From Bythopirellula goksoeyrii (GTDB taxonomy: Bacteria; Planctomycetota; Planctomycetia; Pirellulales; Lacipirellulaceae), in contig NZ_CP042913.1 of NCBI RefSeq assembly GCF_008065115.1, positions 6,397,257-6,461,256 of the forward strand: a DNA stretch of 64,000 nucleotides. Direction: 5' to 3'. Made by a program: the position numbers and the translations under genes. The notes beneath the pieces are model-generated. The model had not been told where the DNA came from. It worked only from the letters and a program-made list of their open reading frames with translations, and did no database searches. Position 1 is the stretch's first letter. Every line of letters starts with the position of its first letter. Below are positions 37,461-47,269 of the stretch, in pieces.

Positions 37461-40400
37461 TCAAAGTGCTTCCAGGCGTTTCAGATCATCAAGGCATCGT
37501 CGAACGAGCAACTTTGCTCCTTGATTTTCAGCCAGAACAAGACCTTCGCGAACGTTCGCCTCCGCTTGCTCCAAATTGTCAAAGGCTTGTTCGTATAGCA
37601 GGCCGAGCTGGCGCAGCGTTTCCGCCTCCCACCATCTCACGTTGTTTTCGCGACCGAAGGTCAAAGAATCAGTGAATGCCGCTCGCGCCTCATCGTGGCG
37701 GCCAAGCGACGCGAGTGCTTCGCCAAGCATGCACGTTTGCAGCGGTGATCCAAATCGAATTCTCTCGTCTCGATTATCAGGCATGTCCTTCAGGACTGCT
37801 TCGACGAGTGATGCACGATTCAGCCGGTCGCCCACTTCGCCGATTTCTACTGCCCAGGCCTCGATGATGCTTGCCATGTCGAGATAGTGATCGAAATCGG
37901 CGCGGCGGGCGAACTCAATCGATTTTCGTGCCCAATAGAGAGCTTGCCCCGCATTGCGCTGCAGATAGTGCAAAGTTGCGTACCACGATGAAACCTGGAA
38001 TTGCGGCACGCCCAGCTCATCTTCCCAAGCTACCGCGGTTGCCGTTTCCGCGAGCGCCTCCTCCTCGCGACCTTGGAGTTGACGGAGCCAGGAACGAGCA
38101 GTATGAAACGCAGGGCCAAATGGCATGCACATCTGCTCGATGAAGTGGCGATCGTCGTCTACTGAGTATTCGCTGACGGACTGCGCCAATTGAAGATGTT
38201 TCTCCGCAAGCTCAAGCTTACCTTGGTGCATGAGACTCAGCACGATCGTTGTGTTCGCAGCATAGTGATAGCAGGGCAGCCCCAAGTGATTTGCTAACTG
38301 CACAATTCGCTCTTCCAGCGTAGCAACATTCTCTGCGTCCATTCTCGCCGAATGATATACCCAGATCCCATGCAACACCGAGAATTGCTCTTTCGTCGGA
38401 GGTTGACGCTCACACAGCTCTAGAGCTCGATGGTACGCCAGCAAAGATTGACTGGAGCCGTAACCACGCACGTAGGTTTCCGCAAATCCGCTGGTGAACT
38501 GCAGTTCCAATTCCGTCTGATCGCGTTCCGACGTGGGTGGAAGCTTCTCAAGTAACCGCAATCCCCGATGGCAAGTCTCTGCTGCCTCGCAATTTGCCCC
38601 AATCATCACGTACTGACGTGCCGCTTGCAGTAGCCATTCAATAGCACTCGGAAAGTCGCGTGCCGCTTCATAGAGAAAGGCAAGTTCGAGAGCAATTCCC
38701 TTTGCACGCCGACCGTGGAGTTCTTCCAGGACTCGGGCGATCTCCAGGCTCCACCCAGCACGCCGCGCCGGCGTGATCGCTGCGTATAAAGCCTCCTGAA
38801 AGAGCACGTGCACAAACGCGTGCCGAAGTGTCAGCTTTCCGTCACTGTATTCAGTCTCTTCAACCGTGCGTATCAAACCGTACACTTGCTCGATGCGCTG
38901 AAGCTGCTCTTCGGCCGCTGCACGATCAATTTCCAGTGCGTCCGCGACGACGGCACTGTCGAATTCAGACCCTTGTACGCTGGCCGCCTGCAATAGATGT
39001 CGGTCTTCTTCCTTAAGCTGATCCAACGTCGTATCGATCAGACTGGCAACCGAATCAGGAAGTTCGTGACCTAGTGTGAGCGGGTCCTGCGTAAGAATCC
39101 AGCGATCATCTTCCTGCGTAACCACTTTGCGGTCTTGCAAATATCGCACCAGGCCTTGGAGGAACAGAGGGCTACCCTCCGTCCGGCGATGGAGAAATTC
39201 GGCAAATGAATCGGGGAAACGGTGGGCTGGAAAATGACGTTCCAGAAAGAGCACGATCTCGTCACAATTAAGAAAGGGCAATGTGCTATCGCGACCTTGA
39301 CCCCGAGCGACAAAATCTCGTCGGAGACGCTCGAACGGATGGTTTTCGAGTGCGGATTCCGTCGTTCGGTAGGCACCAAGGATCAGCAAACGCATATCCT
39401 GCAAGTCTTGCCCGACGTAGCTGAGAAGATCGACGGTTGATGCATCGGACCAGTGCAGGTCGTCGAGAAGCAGCAAAACGGGACGTCGTTGCGATAGCGC
39501 ACTAAGTAGGGTGCGAAACTCGCGTTTCATTCGGCCTTGAGACAACGGCCCACTCTCAGTCGAGAGCCGTGCGAGCGCGTCCGTGCTGGATGCCGTCAGT
39601 GCCTCCCACGCGGGTGCCTTAGACTTCAACATTTCTTCGACGAAACGCCCATCGGGCCCGTCTTTACACCGGGCTAGTGCATCTAGAACAGGTAGGTATG
39701 CGTCCGACGTAGACAACCGCTGTGAGCACTGGCCATGCAGAAAGATAAATCCCTTGCGTCTGGCAACGTTGTTTGCAAATCCCTTGAGCAGAGTCGTCTT
39801 GCCGATACCAGCTTCGCCGCTAACGAAGACGGCTCCACCCCGCCCCCCCTCCGCTGCAGTGCACGCCAAGCGTATTTCTTGCAGCTCGGATTCTCGCCCC
39901 ACAATGAGTTGCGCTGTTGTTGTTGTGGAATCGGACAAACAGATCCCTTGATCCTCAGCAAGCGAGTCAATGCTGCCCAACAAGGCCACAACGTCGGCGG
40001 CGGTTGGCCGATCCTCTGGGATCTTCTCCAACATTCGGCTGACCAGTGTGACGAGCTGAGGATCAAGGACAGAGTTTACTGTCAGTGCCGGCGCAGGATC
40101 GGTTTCTACGATAGCGTTGAGTATGCCCGCTAGGTAAGCGCCGGGGAAAGGGTGTCGCCCCGTCACCAGTTCATACAACACGATCCCAAGGGAAAAAACA
40201 TCGGACGCGGCGGTAGCTGGCTCGCCACGGGCTTGCTCGGGAGACATGTACTTCGCCGTGCCGAGCAACGCTCCTTCAGCAGTTTGATCGTCGGTAAGAC
40301 TTACGTTCGATGGCTCGGATTCAACAAGTCTTGCTAGTCCAAAGTCGAGAACCTTTGCCAATCCGTCGCCACGGACCATAAGGTTTTCTGGTTTAATGTC

Positions 40401-41108
40401 GCGATGGACCACACCGGCGGCATGTGCGGCGTCCAGGGCCCTCGCCACTTGAGTCATCAAGCCTAGCAAACGCCGCAGATCACATCCTTGACGCTCAAGT
40501 TCGCGAAACGTATTTCCTTCGATCCATTCCAATACGAGATACGGCCGGTCGTCATGCTCTTCAAACTCGTAGATCGTACAGATATTAGGATGGTTGAGCG
40601 AGCTGACAACTCGAGCTTCGCGACGAAATCGCGCCAGCCGTTCAGGACTTCGACTCGTTTCAGGGTGTAGAGATTTCAAGCATACCTTGCGCCCCAGTCG
40701 ACGATCCCGGGCTTGATAAACGATACCCATACCGCCTCGTCCAATTTCATTGATGATTTCGTACCTCGTCGACATTGGTGGGTCGAGGTCTGACTTGTCC
40801 TTCGGATGAATAGAAACCGCGGTGGGAATATTCTCCGCAAGCCAACTCTGATCAAGGTCGTGGAATTGCTGATAAGAATCACTCACATCGAACGCAACGC
40901 TTGCTTGTTTGCGGTAGGTTGCGTCGATGAGGACAAGTTCGTGTAACAAAACTTTGCGGACCGATGCTGGCGCTGTGGAAAGATAGTCCCCGATGGCTGG
41001 TGTTTCACCCTGACGCCAAGCGTGTTCGAACTGATCACAGAACTGGTTGACTATCGCAACCTGATTGGCAGGAAGCTGTTCATAAATGTGGGACGAAGAT
41101 TCACTCAC
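37461..41108 (-). CDS. Ser/Thr protein kinase fused to AAA-type ATPase and TPR region
   Basis: About 1215 residues, starting at GTG 41108 inside the sigma-factor stop (GTGA). A ~115-residue N-terminal part is followed by a complete kinase: GRGGMG (124-129) glycine loop, Lys145, HRDIKPEN (235-242) and DFG (256-258), with MSPEQ in the activation segment. After ~400 an AAA_16/NB-like ATPase begins: GEAGIGKTT (431-439), then LLLLDDLHWSDAS as Walker B. The rest, from ~700 to the end, is helical and TPR-like. Such hybrids act as signal sensors in bacteria, phosphorylating targets after ATPase switching. Its overlap with an ECF sigma gene suggests control of that factor. Confidence 0.92.
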   Translation of the reverse strand: MSESSSHIYEQLPANQVAIVNQFCDQFEHAWRQGETPAIGDYLSTAPASVRKVLLHELVLIDATYRKQASVAFDVSDSYQQFHDLDQSWLAENIPTAVSIHPKDKSDLDPPMSTRYEIINEIGRGGMGIVYQARDRRLGRKVCLKSLHPETSRSPERLARFRREARVVSSLNHPNICTIYEFEEHDDRPYLVLEWIEGNTFRELERQGCDLRRLLGLMTQVARALDAAHAAGVVHRDIKPENLMVRGDGLAKVLDFGLARLVESEPSNVSLTDDQTAEGALLGTAKYMSPEQARGEPATAASDVFSLGIVLYELVTGRHPFPGAYLAGILNAIVETDPAPALTVNSVLDPQLVTLVSRMLEKIPEDRPTAADVVALLGSIDSLAEDQGICLSDSTTTTAQLIVGRESELQEIRLACTAAEGGRGGAVFVSGEAGIGKTTLLKGFANNVARRKGFIFLHGQCSQRLSTSDAYLPVLDALARCKDGPDGRFVEEMLKSKAPAWEALTASSTDALARLSTESGPLSQGRMKREFRTLLSALSQRRPVLLLLDDLHWSDASTVDLLSYVGQDLQDMRLLILGAYRTTESALENHPFERLRRDFVARGQGRDSTLPFLNCDEIVLFLERHFPAHRFPDSFAEFLHRRTEGSPLFLQGLVRYLQDRKVVTQEDDRWILTQDPLTLGHELPDSVASLIDTTLDQLKEEDRHLLQAASVQGSEFDSAVVADALEIDRAAAEEQLQRIEQVYGLIRTVEETEYSDGKLTLRHAFVHVLFQEALYAAITPARRAGWSLEIARVLEELHGRRAKGIALELAFLYEAARDFPSAIEWLLQAARQYVMIGANCEAAETCHRGLRLLEKLPPTSERDQTELELQFTSGFAETYVRGYGSSQSLLAYHRALELCERQPPTKEQFSVLHGIWVYHSARMDAENVATLEERIVQLANHLGLPCYHYAANTTIVLSLMHQGKLELAEKHLQLAQSVSEYSVDDDRHFIEQMCMPFGPAFHTARSWLRQLQGREEEALAETATAVAWEDELGVPQFQVSSWYATLHYLQRNAGQALYWARKSIEFARRADFDHYLDMASIIEAWAVEIGEVGDRLNRASLVEAVLKDMPDNRDERIRFGSPLQTCMLGEALASLGRHDEARAAFTDSLTFGRENNVRWWEAETLRQLGLLYEQAFDNLEQAEANVREGLVLAENQGAKLLVRRCLDDLKRLEAL

Positions 41109-41662
41109 GCTGACTCACTTTGCCAGGCAAGGCGGATCTGGTGTAGCTTTCGTTCTACGGTGCGGACGACGCAGCTAAGCCGCTGGGCGATCTCTTCGTT
41201 GGTATATCCCTCAACCTTCCAGAGCGCGATCTTTCTTAACTCCGGATCTCCCAGTTTGTCTAGCAGAGCAAGAACCTGGTCGCTCATCTCGTGGACCTCT
41301 TCTGGAGAGGGTTCACGACCAAGAAACGCCTGCAGCATTTCTTGGTCTGAGGCAAGATCAAGCCGCTTGCGACGTCGCAAGTCGATGGCCTTTCGAATCG
41401 TAATGACAGCCAGCAGCCGCCACAGTTCATCACGGTCTTGCAAATCGGGGAAACGCCCCTTTTCAGCGCCCAGGCACAGACTCTTGAAGGCGCTGAGAGC
41501 TACATCTTCCTCGTAGCCACCCAAATGTGCCTGCCCTCTCATTCGCGCCGCCGCAAGGCCAACGAGCCGTTGAAAGTACTGGTCGAGGAGCGGCTTGACG
41601 GACTCCCGGTCTCCCTGTTTAAGCTGTTCTAGCCAGACAGAAATGTTGTCATCGATAGGCAT
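41105..41662 (-). CDS. ECF-type RNA polymerase sigma factor
   Basis: About 185 residues. Region 2 includes YFQRLVGLAAARM and VALSAFKSLC, with DRDELWRLLAVITIRKAIDLRRR near the -10-binding part. Region 4 (LLDKLGDPELRKIALWKVEG, YTNEEIAQRLSCVVRTVERKL) recognises the -35 box. This is the planctomycete ECF group normally followed by a large Ser/Thr kinase, as here, with a four-base overlap. Activation probably comes through phosphorylation; no anti-sigma gene is visible. Confidence 0.92.
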   Translation of the reverse strand: MPIDDNISVWLEQLKQGDRESVKPLLDQYFQRLVGLAAARMRGQAHLGGYEEDVALSAFKSLCLGAEKGRFPDLQDRDELWRLLAVITIRKAIDLRRRKRLDLASDQEMLQAFLGREPSPEEVHEMSDQVLALLDKLGDPELRKIALWKVEGYTNEEIAQRLSCVVRTVERKLHQIRLAWQSESA

Positions 41663-41845
41663 TGAATTGCTGCATAAGGTCTCGGATTAGGATTGGGAAC
41701 TCTTGTGTCCCCGTTTGGTGTGCTATGCCCTATCATACCACAATCCACAAGTGAACAGTATTGCTTCCCCTACAACAGACCAGTGCCGTAGATTGGGTCG
41801 AACATAGTCGATTGGTTGTCTTTCAGATACATAAATCTAATAATC

Positions 41846-42030
41846 GCTTAACGGCTCTGGGTAGCGTGGCTGCGTAAAGGTAGTGCCCCCGGTGTCGCCG
41901 TTAAGCCGCGGAGGTAAGAAAAGCGAACGCAGTTCGCGAAGCTCAGATTAGATAGAGGTTGGACCATCCGATGTGACTTAGCCTCGCCTCAAACTGAGGG
42001 AGGTGGTGGCGACTATGTAGTTGCGCCACC
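41846..42030 (+). ncRNA. Candidate structured RNA or leader of unknown class
   Basis: Four stem-loops follow one another with no reading frame: GCTTAACGGC (41846-41855) with GCCGTTAAGC (41897-41906), perfect 10 bp; GCGAAC/GTTCGC (41923-41937); CCTCA/TGAGG (about 41986-41998); and GGTGGCG/CGCCACC (42005-42030). The strand is not determined. I match it to no known riboswitch, ribozyme or intron class. It could be a decayed mobile RNA element or simply a cluster of repeats. Confidence 0.35.
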
Positions 42031-42169
42031 AGATTGGCAACAACCAGGCTCTGTTTAGCGAAACCCGCATCGACTACACCCTTCCTGTCCAATGAGGGCG
42101 TGTCCTGCGTCTAATGTTGGGGAGATGTTCAATCCGACGATACATGCGATCCATGGCAACTCGAATCTG

Positions 42170-43012
42170 CGTTCGGCCGTAAACACCGAAATCACGAATC
42201 AACCTCCGAACTCCTGCAAAATCATCGTCCTAAGCTGCATCGTGGTGTGGCTGTTGTTGGTGATGCTCTCCCACTGTATCGCTTCATTTGTCCGCTGCTA
42301 CACCTGCAAAACGAAAAAACTAGAAATCCCCATCCCGTTGTAGCACGACTCTCCGAGTCGTAACAAAGAACCCCTCCTATCCCAGAACCGATTTTGCTCA
42401 GAAGTAGCTTGGGTCCCCGACCCGAGATTTAGAGCATTGGTCCAAACGGGACGGGGTCCTATTCTACGTTTTGGGATCGGCACTACGTACCAGATGCGAC
42501 TCGGAGAGTCGCGATACATTAGATCCCAAGCCCCTTCCGGTCACGCACGTTCGCGGCTAGCCAATGGTCGCCTCGCGCCTATTTCAGTCCTCCGTCCCCA
42601 TCCCCTGTCCCCAAAATTGCTGGCCCAATAATCGTTGTGGAATTCCTCCATGGCATTTGGATAATGGAGCATGCAGTATGTCATAGCAGCGCACCAGCGC
42701 TCGCAAAGCATTGCGGGATCGCTCGCGCTAGGTCCGCGCGCTGGAGGAGTTTGGCGGTTTGGACGAGCAAGGAGCGGCCAGTTTGGTGGGGTTCTGTTTT
42801 CAAAACCTCGCCGCTCCCGAGGCAACGTGATTCGCGCAAGTCGTGATCGGCCAACGAGTTGAAGCCCACCGGACCGACCGATGGAGAGGGGGTTTTGTTT
42901 TGTAGAAAAAGTTTTCGACAAAATGTACGCCGACAAAACCCCTCCCGCGGTGCGCAGGATCGAAAAAGAATCGTGAGCTTTCCACCCACTCACCACCAAC
43001 CACTAACCACAA
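42170..43012 (+). repeat. Left arm of a large imperfect inverted repeat
   Basis: About 0.84 kb that aligns along its length, with gaps, to the reverse complement of 50480-51385. Aligned landmarks in order: AATCAACCTCCGAACTCC (42198), a palindrome CGACTCTCCGAGTCG (42346-42360), a second palindrome CGACTCGGAGAGTCG (42497-42511), GGCTAGCCAATGGTCGC (42555), GGTCCGCGCGCTGG (42733), GTGATTCGCGCAAGTCGTGA (42828), GGGGGTTTTGTTTTGTAGA (42889), CGGTGCGCAGGA (42949) and CACTCACCACCAACCACT. Short open frames in it exist in both arms but look spurious. The remainder, 41663-42169, holds the RNA candidate. Confidence 0.8.
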
Positions 43013-43137
43013 GAATTCCTCTGTAGCATAGGAAAAATTACAGCCAAGTTCCTCGAACCAACTCCCCATTCCTTCCCCTAGCGAGTTGGCTATAATCCAG
43101 CCCTCAACCATTCACAGTCCGTAAAGAGACAAACGCC

Positions 43138-43860
43138 ATGGGCAGAAAATTTGAAGTTCGCAAAGTGTCGATGGCCAAGACGGCTGCGCAAAAAACCAAG
43201 GTCTACTCCAAGTATGGTAAGCAGTTGTACGTCGTTGCTAAGAATGGCGGCAGCGATCCGGCAGGCAATTCGGCTTTGCGCAGCTTGATCGACAAAGCCA
43301 AACGCGATCAAGTACCGGCACATGTGATCGAAAAGGCGATCGAGAAGGCCAGTGGCGTCGGCGGCGAGGATTTTTCCTCGGCCCGCTACGAAGGGTTTGG
43401 GCCGGGCGGCTGTGCGGTGATTGTCGACTGTTTGACCGACAATAATAATCGCACCATCACGGACGTGCGAAATTGCTTTACCAAGGCCGGCGCGAAAATC
43501 GGGACACCGGGTTCCGTTGCTCACACGTTTGAACATATGGCAGTGTTCTCCTTTGCGGGGGACGATGGTGATCAAGTCCTCGAAGCGATGTTGACTGCCG
43601 ATGTGGACGTCAGCGATGTTGAATCTGAAGAAGGGACAGTGACTTTGTTCGTCCCCCCCGCCGAATTCGACAAAGCCAGGCAAGCATTGCAAGAGGCGCT
43701 GCCGGAGACCGAACTGGAAGTAGCTGAGATAACATACCTACCTCTGACCCGTACCGAGATCAGTGCCGATGACCTGCCCGTATTCGAGAAATTCATGAAC
43801 CTGCTCAACGACTGTGAAGACGTGCAAGATGTATACCACAATGCCATCCTTCCTGATTAA
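43138..43860 (+). CDS. YebC/YeeN family protein
   Basis: About 240 residues, full length for the family. The start [28 protein letters not shown] is the YeeN-like variant (quoted in parts), unlike the MAGHSKW start of classical Yeb[51 protein letters not shown] and [13 protein letters not shown] are conserved blocks. YebC proteins were named as DNA-binding regulators; more recent work links the family to translation at difficult peptide stretches. Which applies here is unknown. First gene within the inverted-repeat-bounded segment. Confidence 0.92.
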   Translation: MGRKFEVRKVSMAKTAAQKTKVYSKYGKQLYVVAKNGGSDPAGNSALRSLIDKAKRDQVPAHVIEKAIEKASGVGGEDFSSARYEGFGPGGCAVIVDCLTDNNNRTITDVRNCFTKAGAKIGTPGSVAHTFEHMAVFSFAGDDGDQVLEAMLTADVDVSDVESEEGTVTLFVPPAEFDKARQALQEALPETELEVAEITYLPLTRTEISADDLPVFEKFMNLLNDCEDVQDVYHNAILPD

Positions 43861-43978
43861 GGTGCTGGGCTTTGGCTAGGGATATAGACGCTTGACCAAC
43901 ATGACTCTCTTGAGACGCTTCAGCCCACGATCAGGCTTGCGTGATCCCAACGCACGGCATTTATGGTAAACTGCAACC

Positions 43979-44521
43979 ATGACGGAAAAACAATTTTTCG
44001 ATTGGCAGACCTCCGGCGGTACCGACGATGTGATGCGGCTGGTGGATTGTCTGGAGCGCGCAGACATTGCCTGGTGCGCGATCGGCGGGGTGGCAGTCAA
44101 CCATTGGGCTGTTGAGCCCATGGTGACTCAGGATGTTGATTTCGTTGTCACCACCGATGCGATGGAAAAAACTGTAAAGCTCTTGGAGGATGCGGGCTTC
44201 AAGTCGGAGCGATTTGAATGGTCGATCATTTTTCAAGGACGATCGAAGATCAGCCTCCAGGTGAGTACCGAGGATTTTTATCAACATTTTCCGTCGCGTT
44301 CTGTTCCTGCTGACGTAAACGGCATTCTCATGCGAGTCGCCTCTTTGGAGGATACCCTCAGTGGCAAAATCAAAGCGTGGCGGACAACCGACAGACGTCA
44401 AAGCAAGCGAATCAAGGACCTTGCCGACATTGCCCGCCTCGTTGAATCTCATCCGCATTTGTGGAGTGACTTAGCTGAAGACGTGAAACAGCAGTTGCAG
44501 CCACCCACAGAGCACAAGTGA
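43979..44521 (+). CDS. Nucleotidyltransferase-fold protein (AbiEii-like)
   Basis: About 180 residues. IAWCAIGGVAVNHWAVEP and MVTQDVDFVVTT give the GG...D-x-D pattern of the nucleotidyltransferase fold in AbiEii/MNT-type proteins. A third acidic residue is less clear. The C-terminal helix (RRQSKRIKDLADIARLVES, quoted in part) is the common end of this group, seen in toxin-like and housekeeping members. Its stop overlaps a possible GTG start of the GNAT gene (GTGA), so they are probably one operon. No antitoxin-like partner is seen. Confidence 0.75.
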   Translation: MTEKQFFDWQTSGGTDDVMRLVDCLERADIAWCAIGGVAVNHWAVEPMVTQDVDFVVTTDAMEKTVKLLEDAGFKSERFEWSIIFQGRSKISLQVSTEDFYQHFPSRSVPADVNGILMRVASLEDTLSGKIKAWRTTDRRQSKRIKDLADIARLVESHPHLWSDLAEDVKQQLQPPTEHK

Positions 44522-44532
44522 AAAAGACATCG

Positions 44533-45039
44533 ATGCCAACTCCAAACCTCCATATCCGCCCCGGCACTCCTGACGATGCCGAACTACTTTTCTCGCTGAT
44601 CTCTGAATTGGCAGAGTACGAAAAACTCTCGCACGAAGTTGTAGCAACACCAGCCAGCTTGCAGAAATCGCTGTTCGCTCCCGATGCGGCGACCAAATTC
44701 ATGATCGCCGAGTGGGACGATCAACCGGTGGGCTTTGCTCTGTACTTCACCACGTATTCCACTTTCCTCGCGAAAGAGGGGATCTATTTGGAAGACGTCT
44801 ACGTGCAACCCTCTTATCGTGGTCGGGGGATTGGCAAGCAGTTACTCGCCGAGGTGGCTCGGATAACGGTCCAGCGAGAAGGGGGCCGGCTAGAGTGGTC
44901 GGTTCTCGACTGGAACGCGCCGGCGATCGAGTTCTACGACTCTCTGGGCGCCAAACCGCAAGGCGAGTGGATTCGCTACCGCATCGTCGACGAGGAACTC
45001 GCAGCGTTGGCCGCCAGCCACGAGCATGCCGATGGTTAG
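44533..45039 (+). CDS. GNAT family N-acetyltransferase
   Basis: About 168 residues. The start is ATG 44533; GTG at 44518, overlapping the previous stop, is the other option. RPGTPDDAELLFSLISELAEYEK opens as in spermidine/diamine acetyltransferase-like members (quoted in part). IYLEDVYVQPSYRGRGIGKQLL is the acetyl-CoA-binding motif A. WSVLDWNAPAIEFYDSLGA is the C-terminal signature, with the Tyr expected as general acid. Substrate is probably an amine or diamine by similarity only. The gene ends 14 bases inside the next gene. Confidence 0.9.
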   Translation: MPTPNLHIRPGTPDDAELLFSLISELAEYEKLSHEVVATPASLQKSLFAPDAATKFMIAEWDDQPVGFALYFTTYSTFLAKEGIYLEDVYVQPSYRGRGIGKQLLAEVARITVQREGGRLEWSVLDWNAPAIEFYDSLGAKPQGEWIRYRIVDEELAALAASHEHADG

Positions 45040-47269
45040 CAACTGGCAACTCTACGCTGCTCCCTTGTTGCTCTTCATGGGGTGGCATGTTCTTGGCTCG
45101 GCAACATTTGCCACAGAGAAAGCATCACCTAGCCTCAACTCTCGCGCGCTTGCCGCCGAAGTCACTATCCACCGCGACCAGTATGGCGTGCCACACATTA
45201 TCGGTGCGACCGACGAGAGCGTGATCTTCGGCTACGGCTACGCCCAGGCGGAGGACTACTTCTGGCAGCTTGAAGATTCCTACATTCTCGCCTTGGGACG
45301 CTATTCAGAAGTGGTCGGCCCCAAAGGGCTCAACTCGGATCTGCTGAATCGCAGTTTTGAAATTGTCCGATCCAGTGAGCGAGATTTCGCAGCGCTCGAT
45401 GCCGTCTCGCAGAGTTTATATTCGGCATTCGTCGCGGGAATCAATTTCTATCTTGAGCAACATCCCGAAGTTCGACCGCGACTGATTCGGCATTTCGAGC
45501 CGTGGCACGTGCTGGCTTACTATCGGCACATCGCGTTGGAGCTGACATTCCGGTTCACGGGCCTATCCGATGATTACATGCCGCGCCGCAATCCGCAGAT
45601 CTGGGCGGCCACCGGCTCGAATGGTTGGGCGTTAAGTGGCAGCCGTACGAACTCAGGAAACCCTCTCCTGCTGGCCAATCCCCACATGCCGTGGTTCGGG
45701 TTCGCGCAAATGTTCGAAGCTCATCTTATGTGCGATGGCTCGGGTGGCGGTGAGCCTTGGAACTTTACCGGTGCCGGCTTTTACGGCAGTCCTGTATTGG
45801 CCATGGGCCACAACGATCGCCTCGGCTGGACTTTGGTCACCAATCAACCCGATATAGCCGACACCTGGCGAATTCGCTTCTCAGATCCAGACAACCCGCT
45901 AGCCTACGAATATGATGGCGACTGGCGTCAAGCCGAAGAGTGGCAAGACACGATCCGCGTACGCAAATCGCGCGGCTGGGAGAACCGTCAATTCACCTTC
46001 CGCAAGACCCACCACGGCCCCATCGTCGCAACAGAAGAAGAAACCCCCAGCGGTGGGCGAACCATGCTTGCCGCCCAGATCGCCGGGCTTTTTGAAGTGG
46101 TCCCCCTGCGGCAGTCGCTGCGAATGATCAAGTCGCGCAATCTGGCCGACTTCCGCAGTGCCTTGGCATCTTTGCAGGTTCTCTACATGAACGTGCTGTA
46201 TGCCGACTGCGACGGCAATACATGGTTTGTCTACACAGGTCGCGTGCCGCGTCGCAATCCCGCTTTCGATTGGACGCAGCCAGTCGAGGGAAGTGACCCA
46301 GCCACCGAGTGGCTCGGCAACCATGGACTGGATGAACTGCCCCAGGTTCTCAATCCGGGAGCCGGCTTCTTGCAAAATTGCAACTCGACTCCTTTTGAAG
46401 TAACCGACGGTCACAACCCCGATCGCGCGGAGTTTCCCGCCTACATGGTCGGCGATGCCGACCGTCGAACGCGCCGATCGCTGCGTTCTTTGGAGATGCT
46501 GCGCGGCATGAGCAATGTCACATTCGAAGAGTGGCAACAGGCCGCCTTCGACACCGAAGTCTATTGGGCCCGGCATGAACTTCCCCAGTTCGCGCATCAC
46601 TTGGAGCAACTATCCCACGACAACTCGCAGCTTGCCAAACGTGTGCAACCCTACCTCGATCACCTGTTGGCTTGGGACGCACGCATCACCGCCGATTCGA
46701 CCGCTGCTTCGCTCTGTCACGAATGGTACGAACAGCTCTACGGCATCACCTACCCGGGCGAAGAAATGCGTTCGCTCTATCAGGACAAGCCCGCGAAGCA
46801 ACTCGAAGCCCTCGCCCGCGCGGCGGACCGCTTACAGAGTCTGCATGGCACCTGGCAAGTTCCCTACGGCGAACTCTATCGCATCCAACGCCCGCCTCAG
46901 ATCGGCGATCTCACCGATGCTCGATTCGAAGACCTGGCCCCCAGTCTTACCTCCCTCGGGGGCCACGGCCCAATGGGCGTCATCTTCACTCAGTACTACA
47001 CACCCAGCCTGCAAATCCCCTGGGTCATCTCCCAGCGCAAACGTTACGGCATCGTCGGTACCTCGTACATGGCCGCCTGGGATTTCACGCCCGAAGGTGT
47101 CCGCGGCGCAAGTCTCGTCCCCTTCGGCACCAGCGGTGATCCTGATTCGCCCCACTACTTCGACCAGGCGGAGTTGCTCTCCGGGCAGCGAATGAAACCC
47201 GAGCTGTTTACTAAAGATGAAGTGCGAAAAGCCGCCGCATATAGCTACCACCCCGGCGAAGATTACTAA
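45026..47269 (+). CDS. Penicillin acylase family N-terminal nucleophile hydrolase
   Basis: About 747 residues, starting inside the end of the GNAT gene. A signal peptide (LYAAPLLLFMGWHVLGSATFA) is followed by the alpha chain (EVTIHRDQYGVPHIIGATDE, FGYGYAQAEDYFWQLE). The autocatalytic site is GSNGWALSGSRT, with Ser198 expected as the N-terminal nucleophile of the beta chain. LLLANPHMPW, GHNDRLGWTLVTN and TQYYTPSLQIPWVI follow. The family cleaves amides such as beta-lactams and acyl-homoserine lactones. The natural substrate here is unknown; it may be exported. Confidence 0.9.
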   Translation: MPMVSNWQLYAAPLLLFMGWHVLGSATFATEKASPSLNSRALAAEVTIHRDQYGVPHIIGATDESVIFGYGYAQAEDYFWQLEDSYILALGRYSEVVGPKGLNSDLLNRSFEIVRSSERDFAALDAVSQSLYSAFVAGINFYLEQHPEVRPRLIRHFEPWHVLAYYRHIALELTFRFTGLSDDYMPRRNPQIWAATGSNGWALSGSRTNSGNPLLLANPHMPWFGFAQMFEAHLMCDGSGGGEPWNFTGAGFYGSPVLAMGHNDRLGWTLVTNQPDIADTWRIRFSDPDNPLAYEYDGDWRQAEEWQDTIRVRKSRGWENRQFTFRKTHHGPIVATEEETPSGGRTMLAAQIAGLFEVVPLRQSLRMIKSRNLADFRSALASLQVLYMNVLYADCDGNTWFVYTGRVPRRNPAFDWTQPVEGSDPATEWLGNHGLDELPQVLNPGAGFLQNCNSTPFEVTDGHNPDRAEFPAYMVGDADRRTRRSLRSLEMLRGMSNVTFEEWQQAAFDTEVYWARHELPQFAHHLEQLSHDNSQLAKRVQPYLDHLLAWDARITADSTAASLCHEWYEQLYGITYPGEEMRSLYQDKPAKQLEALARAADRLQSLHGTWQVPYGELYRIQRPPQIGDLTDARFEDLAPSLTSLGGHGPMGVIFTQYYTPSLQIPWVISQRKRYGIVGTSYMAAWDFTPEGVRGASLVPFGTSGDPDSPHYFDQAELLSGQRMKPELFTKDEVRKAAAYSYHPGEDY

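Noticed and set aside
42092-42343. 83-codon frame with a hydrophobic segment
   Set aside because: It is part of the left repeat arm; in the right arm the matching stretch is open in another frame, so the repeat explains it.
42541-42999. Frames similar to ones at 50616-50810 and 50642-51007
   Set aside because: The similarity follows from the inverted repeat arms at DNA level; the frames have no independent support.
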